This document shows, one piece after another, positions 1 through 13,576 of a stretch of 64,000 bases of DNA; the first letter of the stretch is position 1; each line of letters opens with the position of its first letter. Source of the DNA: Lamellibrachia columna. Lineage: Eukaryota; Annelida; Polychaeta; Sabellida; Siboglinidae. Made by a program: the position numbers and the translations under genes. Under the pieces are notes generated by a model. The model saw nothing but the letters and a program-made list of their open reading frames with translations, had not been told where the DNA came from and made no database searches. The stretch covers positions 64,709,917 to 64,773,916 of the forward strand of contig OY759261.1 in the NCBI GenBank assembly GCA_963662155.1, written 5' to 3'.

Positions 1-1040
1 TCTGGGGGTTAACCACTAAGCCGTAATCTGCGAGCCTGCTGAATAGTTGACGCAGATGGATGCGGTGTTCGTCGGCTGACGCGCTCGCGACCAGTATGTC
101 ATCTAGATAGACATATGCAAAAGGAAAATCTCTAAACACATGGTCCATAAACCGCTGAAATGTCTGTGCCGCATTCTTTAGCCCAAATGGCATACGCGTA
201 TATTCAAAGAGCCCGAAAGGTGTTATGATGGCAGTCTTCGCGATGTCTGTTGCACTCATGGGTACTTGATTGTAAGCACGTACTAAATCGATTTTGGAGA
301 ATATGCTTTTTCCTTCCAAGTGGCCAGCAAAATCCTGCATGTGAGGTATCGGATAGCGGTCGTCCTCAGAGACTGCGTTCAGAGCTCGGTAATCTCCGCA
401 AGCTCGCCACCCGCCAGATGGCTTCGCTACCATATGCAGAGGTGACGACCACGGTGAATTCGAAGGGCGAATTATGTCCATCTCCAGAAGTTTCCGGAAC
501 TCATCCTTCGCTACTACTAGCTTGTCGGGAGAAAGTCGACGCGCGCGAGCAAACACCGGTCGACTACCACGTGTGTCGATGTGATGCTCCACTTTTCCTT
601 GTAGGCGACATTTCTTGATGCATGGTGTCGTTACCTCGTGGAATTCATCCAATATGTCCGCATATCGATCCGTCTGAACCAACACACACAGCTTAGATAC
701 GGCCGAACGCCTATATGAGGCCGGAACGGTGAGAAATGTCTCAGCATCCATTAACCGTTTGCGCCCGACGTCTACCAAAAGTCAAAAATGTCTTAAGAAA
801 TCGGCGCCTATGATTGGCTTAGAGACTTCCGCGATGAGGAATGTCCACGTAAACGCTTTAGCCAACCCGAGATCCACTTGCATCGATCGCTCGCCAAAAG
901 TGCAGATGGATGATCCGTTTGCTGCCTGTAGTTGTATATCGACTGAAGGATTTCGACGGTCCTCAGCACTAGGCGTTAAACGCTGATCTCAGCTCCAGTA
1001 TCGATGAGATATCTCAACTTCGATACAGGATCGGCAATGG
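1..1040 (-). pseudogene. Ty3/gypsy retrotransposon pol fragment (protease and reverse transcriptase)
   Basis: Read on the minus strand, this encodes the start of a Ty3/gypsy polyprotein that copies element RNA into DNA. An aspartic-protease active site, DTGAE, lies at 988-1002. A GADFL motif and the RT blocks GDYRALN, FSKIDLVRAYNQ and TPFGLFEYTRMPFGL follow, ending with the catalytic box YLDDILV (YLDD at 98-109). The frame is broken just after the protease motif (a stop at about 976-981, with the continuing protease sequence in a neighbouring frame). A second stop follows the GADFLRHF segment near 790. RNase H and integrase would lie beyond position 1. The intact gag frame is directly upstream at 1083-2051. 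The breaks indicate a dead or decaying copy. Family assignment is secure from the RT motifs. Confidence 0.92.
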
Positions 1041-1082
1041 TAAGCAAGCGACTAGTAGATGTGCGCAGGTCGGTGGTCGCTG

Positions 1083-2051
1083 CTAACGACCTGCACGGCC
1101 GTTTCCCGCTTGACGGCAGCCCTCAGAACATTTGTTGGCGTTCGCGCCCCATACCAAATGGTACCAGCATAGCCCATCAGCATTGAGGCCGCGGTACATC
1201 CTCGAGCGACGACTAGCAACGGTCTCCGAACGGGAGCCACCACGCGCACGACGATTGCCGGCATACGGAGTCGATCTCTTCAGCTCCGCCACTTCCGCAG
1301 ATATCATGTCGTTACTCGTCGTAAGTCTTGCCAGTAACTGATGAAGAGAAGCCAGCGTAACGACGTCGTCTTCCCGTGATGCCTCCGCTTGAGTGACCGA
1401 GAAGCTGGGTGACGTCGCCTGCATCGCCGGTACGCTGGCTAGCCGGTCTGCCATCTGCGCCAACTGTTCAACGGTAAATAGGTCGGCTTGTGACCTGATT
1501 ATCAGTTGCGTCTGCGCCGGTAACCGCCGTACAAATTCTTCTTTTGCGATTTCGTCACCCTCGATTGACCGGCCAAGTATACGCTCCATGAGACGTAACA
1601 AGTCGGAGGGACGTTGGTCGGTGATCGGGCCTAGCTTGCGTAGTCGCTGTATGCGCTCGGCCGTGCTCGGTGTACGTCGCTCGACATACGCCTGTTTCAG
1701 ATCATCGTAGCATGTAGGCGACGGCCCTCTCTCCATTAGGTCCATGACCACATCAGACTGCTCGGCCGTCATGACATTTATGCAGTGGTCAAACATGGTC
1801 TGCTGCGCTGTTATCCTATGCAACCGGAACTTCGCCTCGCAGTGTAGAAACCACTTTCGCGGATTGTCCGGCCATAGCGCTGGCAGCTTTACCGCCACTG
1901 CGTTGATTTCCATGCCTAGCGGTGGATAGGCGGGCATTTCCATTGAAATTCCGGCAGCGGCGAGCAGTTCGCTACTAGCGGCTATCGTTTGTTGCGCGGA
2001 CAATAGATCGGCCCGTGCACGCTGCACTTGCTGCGCTGTAGGCGGCTCCAT
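1083..2051 (-). CDS. Ty3/gypsy gag-like protein, 322 aa, intact
   Basis: This is one uninterrupted minus-strand reading frame of 322 residues immediately upstream of the protease/RT region and in the same orientation. Its position and length fit the gag capsid protein of invertebrate Ty3/gypsy elements. The central part has the gag feature of a tryptophan/phenylalanine-containing helix region (KWFLHCEAKF) followed by a Leu/Arg-rich segment with ERIQRLRKLG. Near the C-terminus is an atypical knuckle-like segment, CWYHLVWGANANKC, as often seen in these elements in place of a CCHC finger. The product would package element RNA into particles. The start ATG at 2051 follows a short leader from the presumed primer-binding site. 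Gag is intact while pol is broken, so the insertion is probably fairly young. Confidence 0.85.
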   Translation of the reverse strand: MEPPTAQQVQRARADLLSAQQTIAASSELLAAAGISMEMPAYPPLGMEINAVAVKLPALWPDNPRKWFLHCEAKFRLHRITAQQTMFDHCINVMTAEQSDVVMDLMERGPSPTCYDDLKQAYVERRTPSTAERIQRLRKLGPITDQRPSDLLRLMERILGRSIEGDEIAKEEFVRRLPAQTQLIIRSQADLFTVEQLAQMADRLASVPAMQATSPSFSVTQAEASREDDVVTLASLHQLLARLTTSNDMISAEVAELKRSTPYAGNRRARGGSRSETVASRRSRMYRGLNADGLCWYHLVWGANANKCSEGCRQAGNGRAGR

Positions 2052-2181
2052 TGTAGGTCAGCGCACGGCGTGGTTGGCTTTATAACTGCGAATTACGACG
2101 GTAACTTCGCGTGTCAATGCTTCCTAACACCAGTATAATGGCGTATATATTGTTGCAAACATCACGTCAGGGTCACCACTA

Positions 2182-2334
2182 TAGAGGTTTGTCTCACTCA
2201 CTTTATGCACCACAACTTTGTGTTAGGATTTACATAATACGCGTGTCTTTATTTCATCAGCTCGATCACAACCACAACTCTCATCTGCCCACGCGAGACT
2301 CTATAACTTTACATAATAATCAAGGCGGCCTACA
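2182..2334 (-). mobile_element. probable 5' LTR of the Ty3/gypsy element
   Basis: In element orientation the sequence would begin with TGTAGG at 2334 and end near 2182. Just downstream, 2162-2179 read on the minus strand gives TGGTGACCCTGACGTGAT, which resembles the primer-binding region of many gypsy elements. An AATAAA-like signal lies inside. The outer boundary is supported by the paralogous locus: the bases from 2335 (AATGTGATAGTTTGTGGG) resemble the uninterrupted sequence at 17069-17086. The second LTR is outside the window, so the ends cannot be confirmed by matching LTRs. Confidence 0.45.
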
Positions 2335-2689
2335 ATGTGATAGTTTGTGGGAAGGTTTAATAAAATCAAAGTAGCGTAGCAAATTGCTCAATCAAGCCAG
2401 CATGTCGAAGTAGATAATAGCTACATTTGATTGTTCGCGAAATGATTCTGAAACGAGGCAAGTGAAAAATCAAATTGATGATGCAGCTCGCGATATTGAA
2501 GGTAGCGCATTTGACCAAACTGTTGTAAACACCATACCACCACCTACTACTAGGAACTGTGGGAATAAAGATGAAGAAATACGCAGACTCAGCAAATAGA
2601 CCACAACAACAGAACAACGTTCACAAGCTAAAGTCAAGAGAAATATAACTCGAGTTCAACTATGCTGTGAGAAACAGGTTTGAAGCTCT

Positions 2690-3735
2690 AAAAGATAACA
2701 AACAGAGGACTATATAGACACAATCTGGGCCACACTACAAGAAACCTGTAAAGAAGCGTGCAAAGAAGTCTTAGACAGAAGAGGAGCAAACGTAAGGTGT
2801 GGCTATCAACAGCAACGTGGACGCTGATCAAAGAAAGGAAACAAATGAAACAAATGGTCAATCGATGCGAGACAGTAGAAGAGAAACAAGAACACCAAAC
2901 AAAATACTGGCAACTAAACAAAGCAGTCAAGAAGAGCGCAAGAAAGACAAACAAAACTACATCAATAACCTAGCAACACAAGCTGAAATGACAGCGCACA
3001 GAAGAGATATGAAGGAATCCTACGATATAACAAGAACACTAGCGGGAAAAGAAGAAATCTTTCAAAACCAGTGAAAGACAAGTAAGGAAGAACCGTAAAC
3101 AAGGAAGCAAAGAAAATATCAAAATTGGAAAAAAAACCTTCAAACAAATCCTCAACAAAGACCCACCAGCTGAAAGACCAGACCTACCAATAGCAGAAAT
3201 GTTATTAAGTGTTATCACAAATCCACCTTCGAAGGGTGAAATAAGTAGAGCACTGAAGTTGTTAAAGGACGGAAAGACGCCATGACCAGACGGCATGCCA
3301 CCAGAGGCTCTGAAAGCAGACCCAATAACAACAACATACGTGTTACACCATCTATTCCTGAAGATCTGGGAACAAGAGAAAGTCCCAACAGAATGAAAAA
3401 CAAATTGTACCTTGTAAAAGAGCCAAGAAGAAATATGGAGGAGGACAGACCAACACACCATAAGGAGAGAGATTACAAGAAGAAATCGGATATGGATAGG
3501 ACACACCCATCGAAAACAAACCAACAATGTTACGAGACAGGCCTTAGTCTGGAATCCACAAGGGAAAAAAACAGGCACACCGAAAACTACTTGTATTAGA
3601 TCAATAGCCGAGGAAGTAAAGAAACATGGAACCACCTAGATAGAAATGAAGAAAGCAGCAAATAACAGAGTGCGTTGGAAAATAGTCGATTCGGCCCTAT
3701 GCTCTACCTTGAGTGAAGAGGATTACGTGTCACCA
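2690..3735 (+). pseudogene. degraded LINE with internal deletion of the RT core
   Basis: Translation in shifting plus-strand frames gives the linker between endonuclease and RT (a Lys/Arg-rich stretch at 2740-3070) and an early RT block containing DGMPPEALKAD near 3290. It then jumps to a LINE C-terminal segment, with LVWNPQGK at about 3548-3572 and NRVRWKIVDSALCST near 3666-3712. The catalytic RT motifs that should lie between are missing, so a deletion has joined the front and back of the ORF. Stops and frameshifts are numerous. It interrupts sequence that is continuous in the downstream paralogous copy (see 17325-17395). Confidence 0.7.
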
Positions 3736-5040
3736 AGCTCATTTTAAGAAGGGATCGAGGAACAAGCTAGAAAATTACAGACCAGTGAGTTTAAGTTGTA
3801 TGTAAATTACTCGAAACATGTATTAGAGACCACATTGTGGAATTCCTTGTAAAACATAAATTAATAAATACATCTCAACATGGGTTCCTAAAAGCAAGGT
3901 CATGTCTATCCAATCTCTTTTGAAGAAATTACAAAGTGGGTAGATGACTGGTCACCAGTGGATGTTGCCTAGTTAGATTTTCAGAAAGCTTTCGATAAAA
4001 TGCCACATCAAAGATTGTTACTTAAACTAAAAGCCCATGGTAATGATGAAATCAAATGGATAGAAAAGTGGTTTACACATAGAAAACAGAGAATAATAGT
4101 AGATGGTGAGATTTCAAACTGGAAATCGGTTTTGAGTGGGGTACCATAGGGATCAGTATTAGGCCCCTTACTGTTTTTAATATATATAAATGATTTGGAA
4201 GATGACATATCGAGCAAAGTACTCAAATTTGCAGATGACACAAAAGTGATCAGAAAGGTTACTAATGATACAGATAAACAAAGTTTACAGGATGATCTAG
4301 ATAAATTAGTTAAATGGTCAGAAAAATGGCAAATGTTATTAAATTTTGGGAAGTGTAAATGTATACACATAGGACATGGAAACATGGACGAAGAATATAA
4401 AATGGGGGATGCTGTAATAGGTAGAACCACACAAGAAAATGAATTAGTAGTAACATTTAGTGCTGACATGAAAGTTTCAGAGCAATGTGGTATTGCTGCT
4501 TCGAAAGGAAATCAAATTCTAGGGCTAATTATGAGAACTATCATGTATAAGTGGAAACAGCTAATTGTACCCTTGTACAAAGCAATACTTAGACCACATT
4601 TGGAATATTGTATTCAAGCATGGAGGCCGTATCGTAAAAATGACATAGACAAGCTAGAAAGAACACAACGAAGAGCAACTAAAATGATTCCAGAATTGAG
4701 AGACCTTAGTTACGAAAATCGCTTATTACAATGTGGTTTGACAACACTAGAGACCATGAGATTAAGAGGAGACCAAATAGAAGTGTTTAAAATAGTGAAC
4801 GGTTATGAGGATGTTGATAGGAATATGTTCTTCAAACTTAAAGAAGGCAGTAAAACCAGAGGACACAAAGCAACATTAGTTAAGGAGCAGTGTAGGTTGG
4901 ACATAAGAAAGTACTCTTTCTCACAGAGAGTGATAAATTAATGGAACAATCTGCTAAATGATTGTATTAATGCTAGTAGTGTGAATATGATTAAAAATAG
5001 AATTGACAGATATTTGAAAAGGGCGGGCCATACATAAATG
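3725..5040 (+). pseudogene. CR1-like LINE, 5'-truncated reverse transcriptase ORF
   Basis: This plus-strand reverse transcriptase begins in the RT domain with ENYRPVSLS at about 3775 and runs to a typical CR1 end (NDCINASSVNMIKNRIDRYL) before a terminal stop. Visible motifs are LDFQKAFDKMPH, GVPxGSVLGPLLFLIYINDL and the catalytic FADDT at 4228-4242. In-frame TAG stops interrupt the first two motifs (DVA-stop-LDF and VP-stop-GSV) and there is at least one frame change in the proximal part. From 4195 to 4941 the frame is open for 248 codons. Lack of a 5' half and of ORF1 indicates an abortive target-primed insertion. The CR1 3' tail follows directly. Confidence 0.85.
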
Positions 5041-5052
5041 AGAAAATTGTTG

Positions 5053-5134
5053 GACTCTCGATACGCCAATGGCTTCCTTGTCCACCTGCCATCTGGAACT
5101 AGTTGTTTGGGGTGGCACTCTGGTTAAATCTTGA
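5053..5134 (+). mobile_element. CR1-like LINE 3' UTR tail
   Basis: The sequence CTCGATACGCCAATGGCTTC and the following TTGTCCAC-TGCCATCTGG block end with GGTTAAATCTTG. The same module recurs at 19371-19457 and 33778-33850, and its terminal TTGTTAAATCTTGTTAAA recurs at 51752-51773. Here it directly follows the RT stop codon, which identifies the solo copies elsewhere as CR1-type 3' ends. Confidence 0.75.
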
Positions 5135-5222
5135 TATTGTTACGGCAACACAAAACTAAAAGTGGAGCGTCGACATATTGAGTTAGTTAATTGTGGTTTG
5201 TTTAGGTATTGAACATATTTCC

Positions 5223-7124
<1,902 letters not shown>

Positions 7125-7715
7125 GCCGCGTTTTACAAAGTTTCAAGGGACTAATAGTATGTACGGCAGGATGTTTAGTATGTGAACGTTATATAAAGTT
7201 GCAAGGGACTAATAGTATCAACGGCAGGATGTTTAGTATGTGAACGTTTTATAAAATTGCAAGGGACTAATAGTATGTACGGCAGGATGTTTAGTATGTG
7301 AACGTTTTGTAAAGTTGCAAGGGACTAATAGTATGTACGGAAGGATGTTTAGTATGTGAACGTTATATAAAGTTGCAAGGGACTAATAGTATGTACAGCA
7401 GGATGTTTAGTATGTAAACGTTCTATAAAGTTGCAAGGGACTAATAGTATGTACGGCAGGATGTTTAGTATGTGAACGTTTTATAAAGTTGCAAGGGACT
7501 AATAGTATGTACGGCAGGATGTTTAGTATGTGAACGTTATATAAAGTTGCAAGGGACTAATAGTATCTACAGCTGGATGTTTAGTATGTGAACGTTATAC
7601 AAAGTTGCAAGGGACTAATAGTATGTACAGCAGGATGTTTAGTATGTGAACGTTTTATAAAGTTGCAAGGGACTAATACTATGTACAGGAGGATGTTTAG
7701 TATGTGAACGTTTCG
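7125..7715. repeat. 58-bp minisatellite upstream of gene A, about 10 copies
   Basis: A 58-base unit built around AAGTTGCAAGGGACTAATAG, followed by GATGTTTAGTATGTGAACG, repeats with a strict 58-base step (for example at 7145, 7203 and 7261). The same array, with about 8 more diverged copies, lies at 18595-19070 upstream of gene B, so the array predates the duplication. Confidence 0.95.
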
Positions 7716-7877
7716 TTGTATGAGTATGTGGGTTTCCCCGTACAGTAATTGTGTGATGGTAAATGTACACATGTTAACAAAAATGATATTAATTAAAATG
7801 GTGAACTTATATTTTTACTGTATTTATACAGTCTGTATGCACAAGACATTTGGCAACAACTGCTCTCGGAGGATGGC

Positions 7878-8226
7878 AATGTTAAAGTGACACTGCCTTC
7901 GGGTGTCCTTTACCTATGTTTTTTTAGGGTTTACTCACTTGTTCACAATGTTAAAGTGACACTGCCTTCGGGTGTCCTTTCCCGATGTTTTGTTATGGTT
8001 TACTCACTTGTTCACAATGTTAAAGTCACACCGCCTTCGGGTGTCCTTTCCCGATGTTTTGTTAGGGTTTACTCACTTGTTCACAATGTTAAAGTCACAC
8101 CGCCTTCGGGTGTCCTTTCCAGATGTTTTGTTAGGGTTTACTAACTTGTTCACAATGTTAAAGTCACACAGCCTTCGGGGGTCCATTTCCGATGTTTTGT
8201 TAGGGTTTACTCACTTGTTCACAAAG
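7878..8226. repeat. 69-bp minisatellite, 5 copies
   Basis: Five 69-base units carry GCCTTCGGGTGTCC, GTTAGGGTTTACTCACTTG and TTCACAATGTTAAAG. Because 69 is a multiple of three, several frames stay open, but this is not evidence for a gene. Copy B has only one diverged unit at about 19230-19310, so the expansion is specific to copy A. Confidence 0.95.
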
Positions 8227-8400
8227 GCTAATGAGCTAGATCTAGATGAGCATAATGTAGATAAATGGTGAAGAGAAACTTGTGTAATAACTTTGTGTGA
8301 TGGAATAATATTAGGCACTAAGATACTGAATAATAATATCAACGTTGTTGTTGGTGACTGTGTCGAATTTGTTGGCTTACCGTTAACAGTAATCACAAAC

Positions 8401-11400
8401 ATGAGAGAACTGAGTCGAACGGACGGCGTATTGCTCCTGCTCTGCTTCGAAGCGGTCGCCGGGACTTTTGCACGTACGTAATTCAATATTTGCAACATAA
8501 AATGTTGTCTTCGTAAAATACAAAACAAAAACAAAGCAAATTTAAAACACTGAAACGGCGCAGTAAGTGCGGCCACATCTTGGATGGGAAAACGTAATTT
8601 GGTGTTGTTATTTTACATAATTTACCAGTAGGGGAGACAGGGGCTGTATGCAGGGGCAAGTTGTTACAGAGGCGTTTTAAGAAAACATAGCACACATATA
8701 GAGATACCATCAACATCAGTTGGTTGGACGTCCACCAGCAGACACAATGTCCAAACATCGGGAGTTACGAAGACGAAATTAACGATGTGTGGACAAAAAT
8801 GACTTTTTGAAGACCTAAAACTATTTGAGTATGCCCACATAATATCATCTCAGACAGCCACCTTTTATGTTTCGTGATTGAAACTAAAAACATATCTATT
8901 ACATAGAATAATTGGTTATGCCAAGTAGATATTATTTTGAAATTCATAATTTGTTATTGTCCACGTGCGTTCAACTGCAAAAAAATGTATTTGGATGTAT
9001 AAATAATATGTCTATGTATAATCAAGTTAATGTAATAACAGTAATATGTACGATTGACACTTGGTTAGTGGTCCCAACGATCTTTGCTGTAACAACGTGC
9101 CATATGATGTAACAACTTGCTGCACTTACGGGGCTAGTTGTTACAATCGACCGCGTCTGGGAAACTTCACATATATAACTAACTACAATATGGAATATCA
9201 ACGGTATGGTACATTTTATTAACAAGAATTTTTCTTTTTTATGTTTCCGCTGACAGAAATAATGCATCTAACATACTTTTCACAAAAAAGTGACTTTAAC
9301 TGAAAATTGTAACAATTATCCCCGGTCTCCCCTATAATGCAAACGGTAAATGTTGTATAGTAGTACACAACTGTATTTATTTCAGCCAAACAACCTTCAT
9401 TATGCTCGGGACAGTCGAAACATATCACATATGCAATTTTCTTGCTGAAGACGACCGCTTCAAAGACGTGCCAATGCCGCGTCACCTCGCGTCGGTATGC
9501 CTTTACATTTCACACGGAAGTCAAGCAGAGCGGTTCGTTAGCACGTATATGCATCTCACCTGTTGGTCAAGGGAAAGTATCACCACTGCATAATACTGTC
9601 TGCCTCAACAGAAGCAATCGACAAGGTCGAGCCGCTTGCAGCCCGTACATTTGCATAAGGCTGAAAAATAGTCACGACGACCGGTACAAAGTGACACTGA
9701 CCGGTGAGTTTCCGAGAATAACGAGTGTGTCTGTGTGCGTACGTGCGTGCGTAAGTCCGCGCGCCATTATATGTCACCAAGCGCAGAACTTCGGCATTGT
9801 GTACTCTTAAAATTAAAAGGGCTGGAAAGTGTCATATGTACTCTAGTCATCCATTTGGATGACTTATGAGTTGACTTGGAATTCATAGAGACAACTTGAA
9901 ACTTGACCTGGACTTGGATGTCATTGATTCAAAACTTGATTTCTTTTGCCAATTTCTGACTTTCAAGAAGTCTGGTGGCTCGAAACGTTTGCTAAGCAAG
10001 ACCACGTTGTCGTGACAGGCCAAATCAAATCTTAAGGACTTGACTTACATGTCAATGATTTGAGGCTTGACTTGACTTACCAGTGTGTGACTAGTCAGCT
10101 AGTCTGGAAAATGTTCGATGTGTCCAATATTTTAGACTAACTCTAGCCATCTTGTTAACAGAAGTCGTATACGATTGCTGCGTGGTGTACTTTAGAGAGT
10201 GGGATTTGGAAAGTGTGCCAAGACTTGTTTTCACGGAGTTAACATTCATCCAACTAACGAAGCCGTAAAGCGTCTAGGGTCCTAAACTCATAGAGGTGAA
10301 AACACACGTAGCTCGTGCAACTGCTCCTATACGACCCTTACTGCCAACGTCGGTGATGACTCTTCGTTATTATTTATATTAGTTATATTATTATTTTAAT
10401 ATCAGATCATATATGCTGTATTCTTCATTGTTTGCAGGAAACTATATGAAGAATTATGAGTTCGATATTGATTGCGAAACAACGATTATTAAACGAACAA
10501 CCCAAAACACCCCAACGAAGAAAACAACCAAGACGGCAACGCCAACAACCACTACAACAACACCAATAACTACAACACCAACAACTACTACGACGACACC
10601 AGTAACGACCAAGACGACAACACCAACAACTACTACAACAACACCAGTAACGACCAAAACGACAACACCAACTACTCCTACTACAACACCAGTAACGACC
10701 AATACGATAATACCAAAAACTACTTTAAAAACACACGTAAAGACAAACACGACAACACCAACAACTACTACGAATACACCAGTAACGATCAAGACGACAA
10801 CTGCAACAACTACTACAACCTCAACAGTAACGACCAAGCCGATGATACCAACAACTACTACAACGACAGTAGTAACGACCAAGACGACAACACCACCAAC
10901 TACTACAACGACACCAGTAACGACAAAGACAACTAATCAGATCACAACTATGAGATATGCAACGTCACAAAACTATTCATCGACGTATACTTCAACTACA
11001 AAGAGACAACCAACAAACAGAGAAACACCTACAACATCTATTACGATCAAACGAACAACAAAAACTCCGCCACAAACTGCATCAACTACGACAATAAGAA
11101 CGGCCCAGACGAATAAACCAACCACTCCAATATTAACAACAACGATGGAAACGGTAACTACACAAAGAACTACAACAACTACTAGTAAGAAAACTATGAC
11201 GCCAGATGCAACGACACAAGACGAAGACTGGCTGACACGTAACACAATGCCGCTGGTCTCGCAGACGCGTTCAGGTTGTATCAGCAAAACTAGAAAAGTG
11301 ACACAGTTCGTTCCTGTCAATGACATCACTACAATTTCGTATGATACTGAGGAAGGAGGATACCGAAATACTGAAACTACAGGTTCCCCGACGACCTTCA

Positions 11401-12595
11401 CCAAAGGTACACGAGTTTACCTGATGACAACGCCGATGACCTTCTCTGAAACGACGTTCAGGCTCAACTCTCAAGTGACATCAGGTGAGTCTGTGTAGTC
11501 TCTCAATCTCAACCATCAGGTGATGTCAATTGTGTCGGCGTAGTTTCTCAGTCTCAACCATTAGGTGATGTCAAGTGAGTCGGTGTAGTTGCTCAGTCTC
11601 AACCACAGGTGTCGCTGTTGCGTTGTGGTCTTGTGGTAGGACGTCAGTCGAGGTGAGCAGGATGCGAATCCACCTGCTGCCATTTCGAAACTAATTTGTT
11701 CACCCCACGTAGCCTTTTGGAAAGGACACAAAAATTCTTTGTTCCTTGTGTCTACGTCAAGGGAAATAAAAGATTCCATGCAGAAAAATGGAAAACATAT
11801 GTCGTGGACTCACTGACTCTAGAGAAGGACACTCTGAAATAAACCACCTGTCTCCTCGGACCAGTGGGAACTGAAATAAGTAAATTCACCTAAAAAACTG
11901 GTTTATTCTCATTAACCTTTATAACATCCCCTCCATCTGTGCTGGATATTTGATTACGAGAGAACATTTGTTAAAATGTGAGTTACTCCCGTTTTCTGGT
12001 TTTGGGTCGTAACTGTTGTTGTTTGTATCTCTTGCAGTCTCCCTGGCCGTGATAGGCGGTGTCCTTTTCCTCTTCAGTGTTATCACAAGCATCGTCTTCA
12101 TAATTACCAGGTGAGAGTTTGTCTTTTTGTTGTAACGGCACAAACACGCATATGTACATGCACACGCACGCACACGTACACACACACACACGCACGCACG
12201 CACGCACACGTGTGTTGTGGTATTATAGCGTTTGGAGGGTCTTGCCTTTTTGGGGATTTATCCGTTAATTGTTTGTGGGACATAATGTCAGATGTTTGTT
12301 GAAAATCTACCATATCATTCAGTTGAGCGCAGAGGTGCGAACTTTGTATAATTAATAGAGTATAACTAAAAGTATTAAGTTAATATTGATGACGATAGTA
12401 TCACGACGGTTGACCGTACGTGTAGAAAATAATATGAAATCGTATTGATGTAATGATGGGATTTCACGAAGCACATTTGTTACTCTAGCTCTCTTGCTTG
12501 GTTCGGTAATAAATAAATTCAAATGTTTCAGACGAAGACGAAGACGATTGTTTGACGTAAGAAGGAGACAGGAGCTCCGTGGCTGCCCTGAATAG
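8401..12595 (+). CDS. gene A: signal peptide, Cys-rich ectodomain, Thr-rich mucin stalk, single transmembrane protein
   Basis: The model was assembled from splice sites and paralogy. Exons are 8401-8473, 9386-9703, an optional 10162-10271, 10438-11484, 12038-12110 and 12532-12595. Exon 1 encodes a signal peptide (MRELSRTDGVLLLLCFEAVA), with donor C|GTACGT. Exon 2 is a 106-codon module with seven cysteines. Exon 4 is a Thr-rich stalk followed by a juxtamembrane segment. Exon 5 is one hydrophobic helix (VLFLFSVITSIVFII). Exon 6 is a short basic tail (LFDVRRRQELRG). Acceptors are pyrimidine-rich with CAG, and exons 2, 4 and 5 begin after phase-1 introns. Joined without exon 3 the frame is 1575 nt (524 aa). 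Exon 3 carries a 4-bp deletion relative to gene B, so including it breaks the frame. Start choice: the same frame upstream has no ATG. The family is not recognised; the ectodomain may be Ig-like, but this is unproven. A cell-surface receptor or adhesion role is inferred from architecture only. Confidence 0.8.
8629..9334. mobile_element. non-autonomous TIR DNA element in intron 1 of gene A
   Basis: About 700 bases are present in intron 1 of gene A but absent from intron 1 of gene B, which is 207 bases long. The ends are inverted: TAGGGGAGACAGGGG at 8629 and, on the other strand, TAGGGGAGACCGGGG at 9334. TA dinucleotides at both borders are compatible with a TA target duplication. Internal GGGGCAAGTTGTTACA / TTGTAACAATTATCCCC motifs extend the inverted repeat. 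No transposase is visible. Confidence 0.7.
10548..10935 (+). repeat. coding 42-bp (14-aa) mucin repeat in gene A exon 4
   Basis: A 42-base unit encodes variants of PTTTTTTPVTTKTT, repeated about eight to nine times with substitutions. Each unit has a Lys and a Val that are absent from the pure stalk repeat of gene B. The dense Thr/Pro content is typical of O-glycosylated mucin stalks. Confidence 0.9.
11475..11606 (+). repeat. 5'-splice-site minisatellite in gene A, about 3 units
   Basis: The exon 4 end and donor (ACATCAG|GTGAGTCTGTGTAG) are followed by two further diverged copies containing GGTGATGTCAA(T/G)TGTGTCGG or GGTGATGTCAAGTGAGTCGG, with TTTCTCAGTCTCAACC between them. Gene B has about nine units at the same place (23186-23600). 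Confidence 0.85.
11607..11856 (+). mobile_element. tRNA-type SINE in the intron before the TM exon of gene A
   Basis: The sequence begins with a tRNA-like head (GTGGTCTTGTGGTAGGACG, then a B-box-like GGATGCGAATCCACC). It continues with a body ending in a conserved GACTCTAGAGAAGGACACTC segment. The orthologous insertion is at 23600-23880 in gene B, so it predates the duplication. A related tail (TGTCTACG-CAA-GGAA-TAAA) occurs at 34425-34450. Confidence 0.6.
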
Positions 12596-13141
12596 TACCA
12601 CCGCTTCTACAACTGACTTCGATATACGTCATCAGCCTTGACGAGTTATCTAGTTTAAAAGATGAAGCACATCGAATGGGATTATCACAAATAATCACGA
12701 ATTACAATACGATTTAATGAACAAATTCGTGTATACACTCTTCAGTTGGCAATTTAGTTATATGAGATTGTTGCTGCTAAAATACATAATTCGTAGCGGT
12801 GACGCACCGTAAAGAACAACTGATTGATCCATCACGTGACTGTTTGCTTAATAACTAGGTCCATCAAGCTAATAAGCATGGCCATCGCTCACGGATATTG
12901 CGACCAAAAAACAAAAGGCAACGTTATTTCAGCTAGAATAGTGAGTAGGAATGTTATATCTGACAAACGTATGCCGCCCTAGTAATGTAATATATGTAAA
13001 CAAGGTTACTAATGCGAAGCTTGAAGGAGGTGACATTCTTCATTAGGATTTTTTTTTAAATTGTCATGCGTCTTAAAAAGTGTCTTAATTAAAACAATAT
13101 TGTGCAATGCCAACATAGTCTGGTTTTCACACACGTGAACA

Positions 13142-13181
<40 letters not shown>

Positions 13182-13482
13182 CATTCGCACATCCATTCCT
13201 TATTCACATCACATCGATATTATATAACTAAAATGTGGAGAAGCACAAAATACACCAATGTAACATATCAACTGATACGTATCTTGGATTTATAGAAATA
13301 AAGAATTGGCTAGTCATAGATAAAACTACTTCATAAAACTACTTAATGAAAAATACAATTTAATATGTAACAACATATCACACACGCACACGTACACGCA
13401 AACGCACACACACGCGCACGCGCACCCGCACGCGCACGCGCACGCGCACGCGCACGCGCACGCGCACGCGCACGCACACGCA

Positions 13483-13576
<94 letters not shown>

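Noticed and set aside
250..1750. Plus-strand frames across the gypsy region.
   Set aside because: They are antisense shadows of the minus-strand gag and pol, which carry clear family motifs.
7900..8226. TTAGGGTTTA motifs as interstitial telomere repeats.
   Set aside because: The hexamer occurs once per 69-bp unit and never in tandem.
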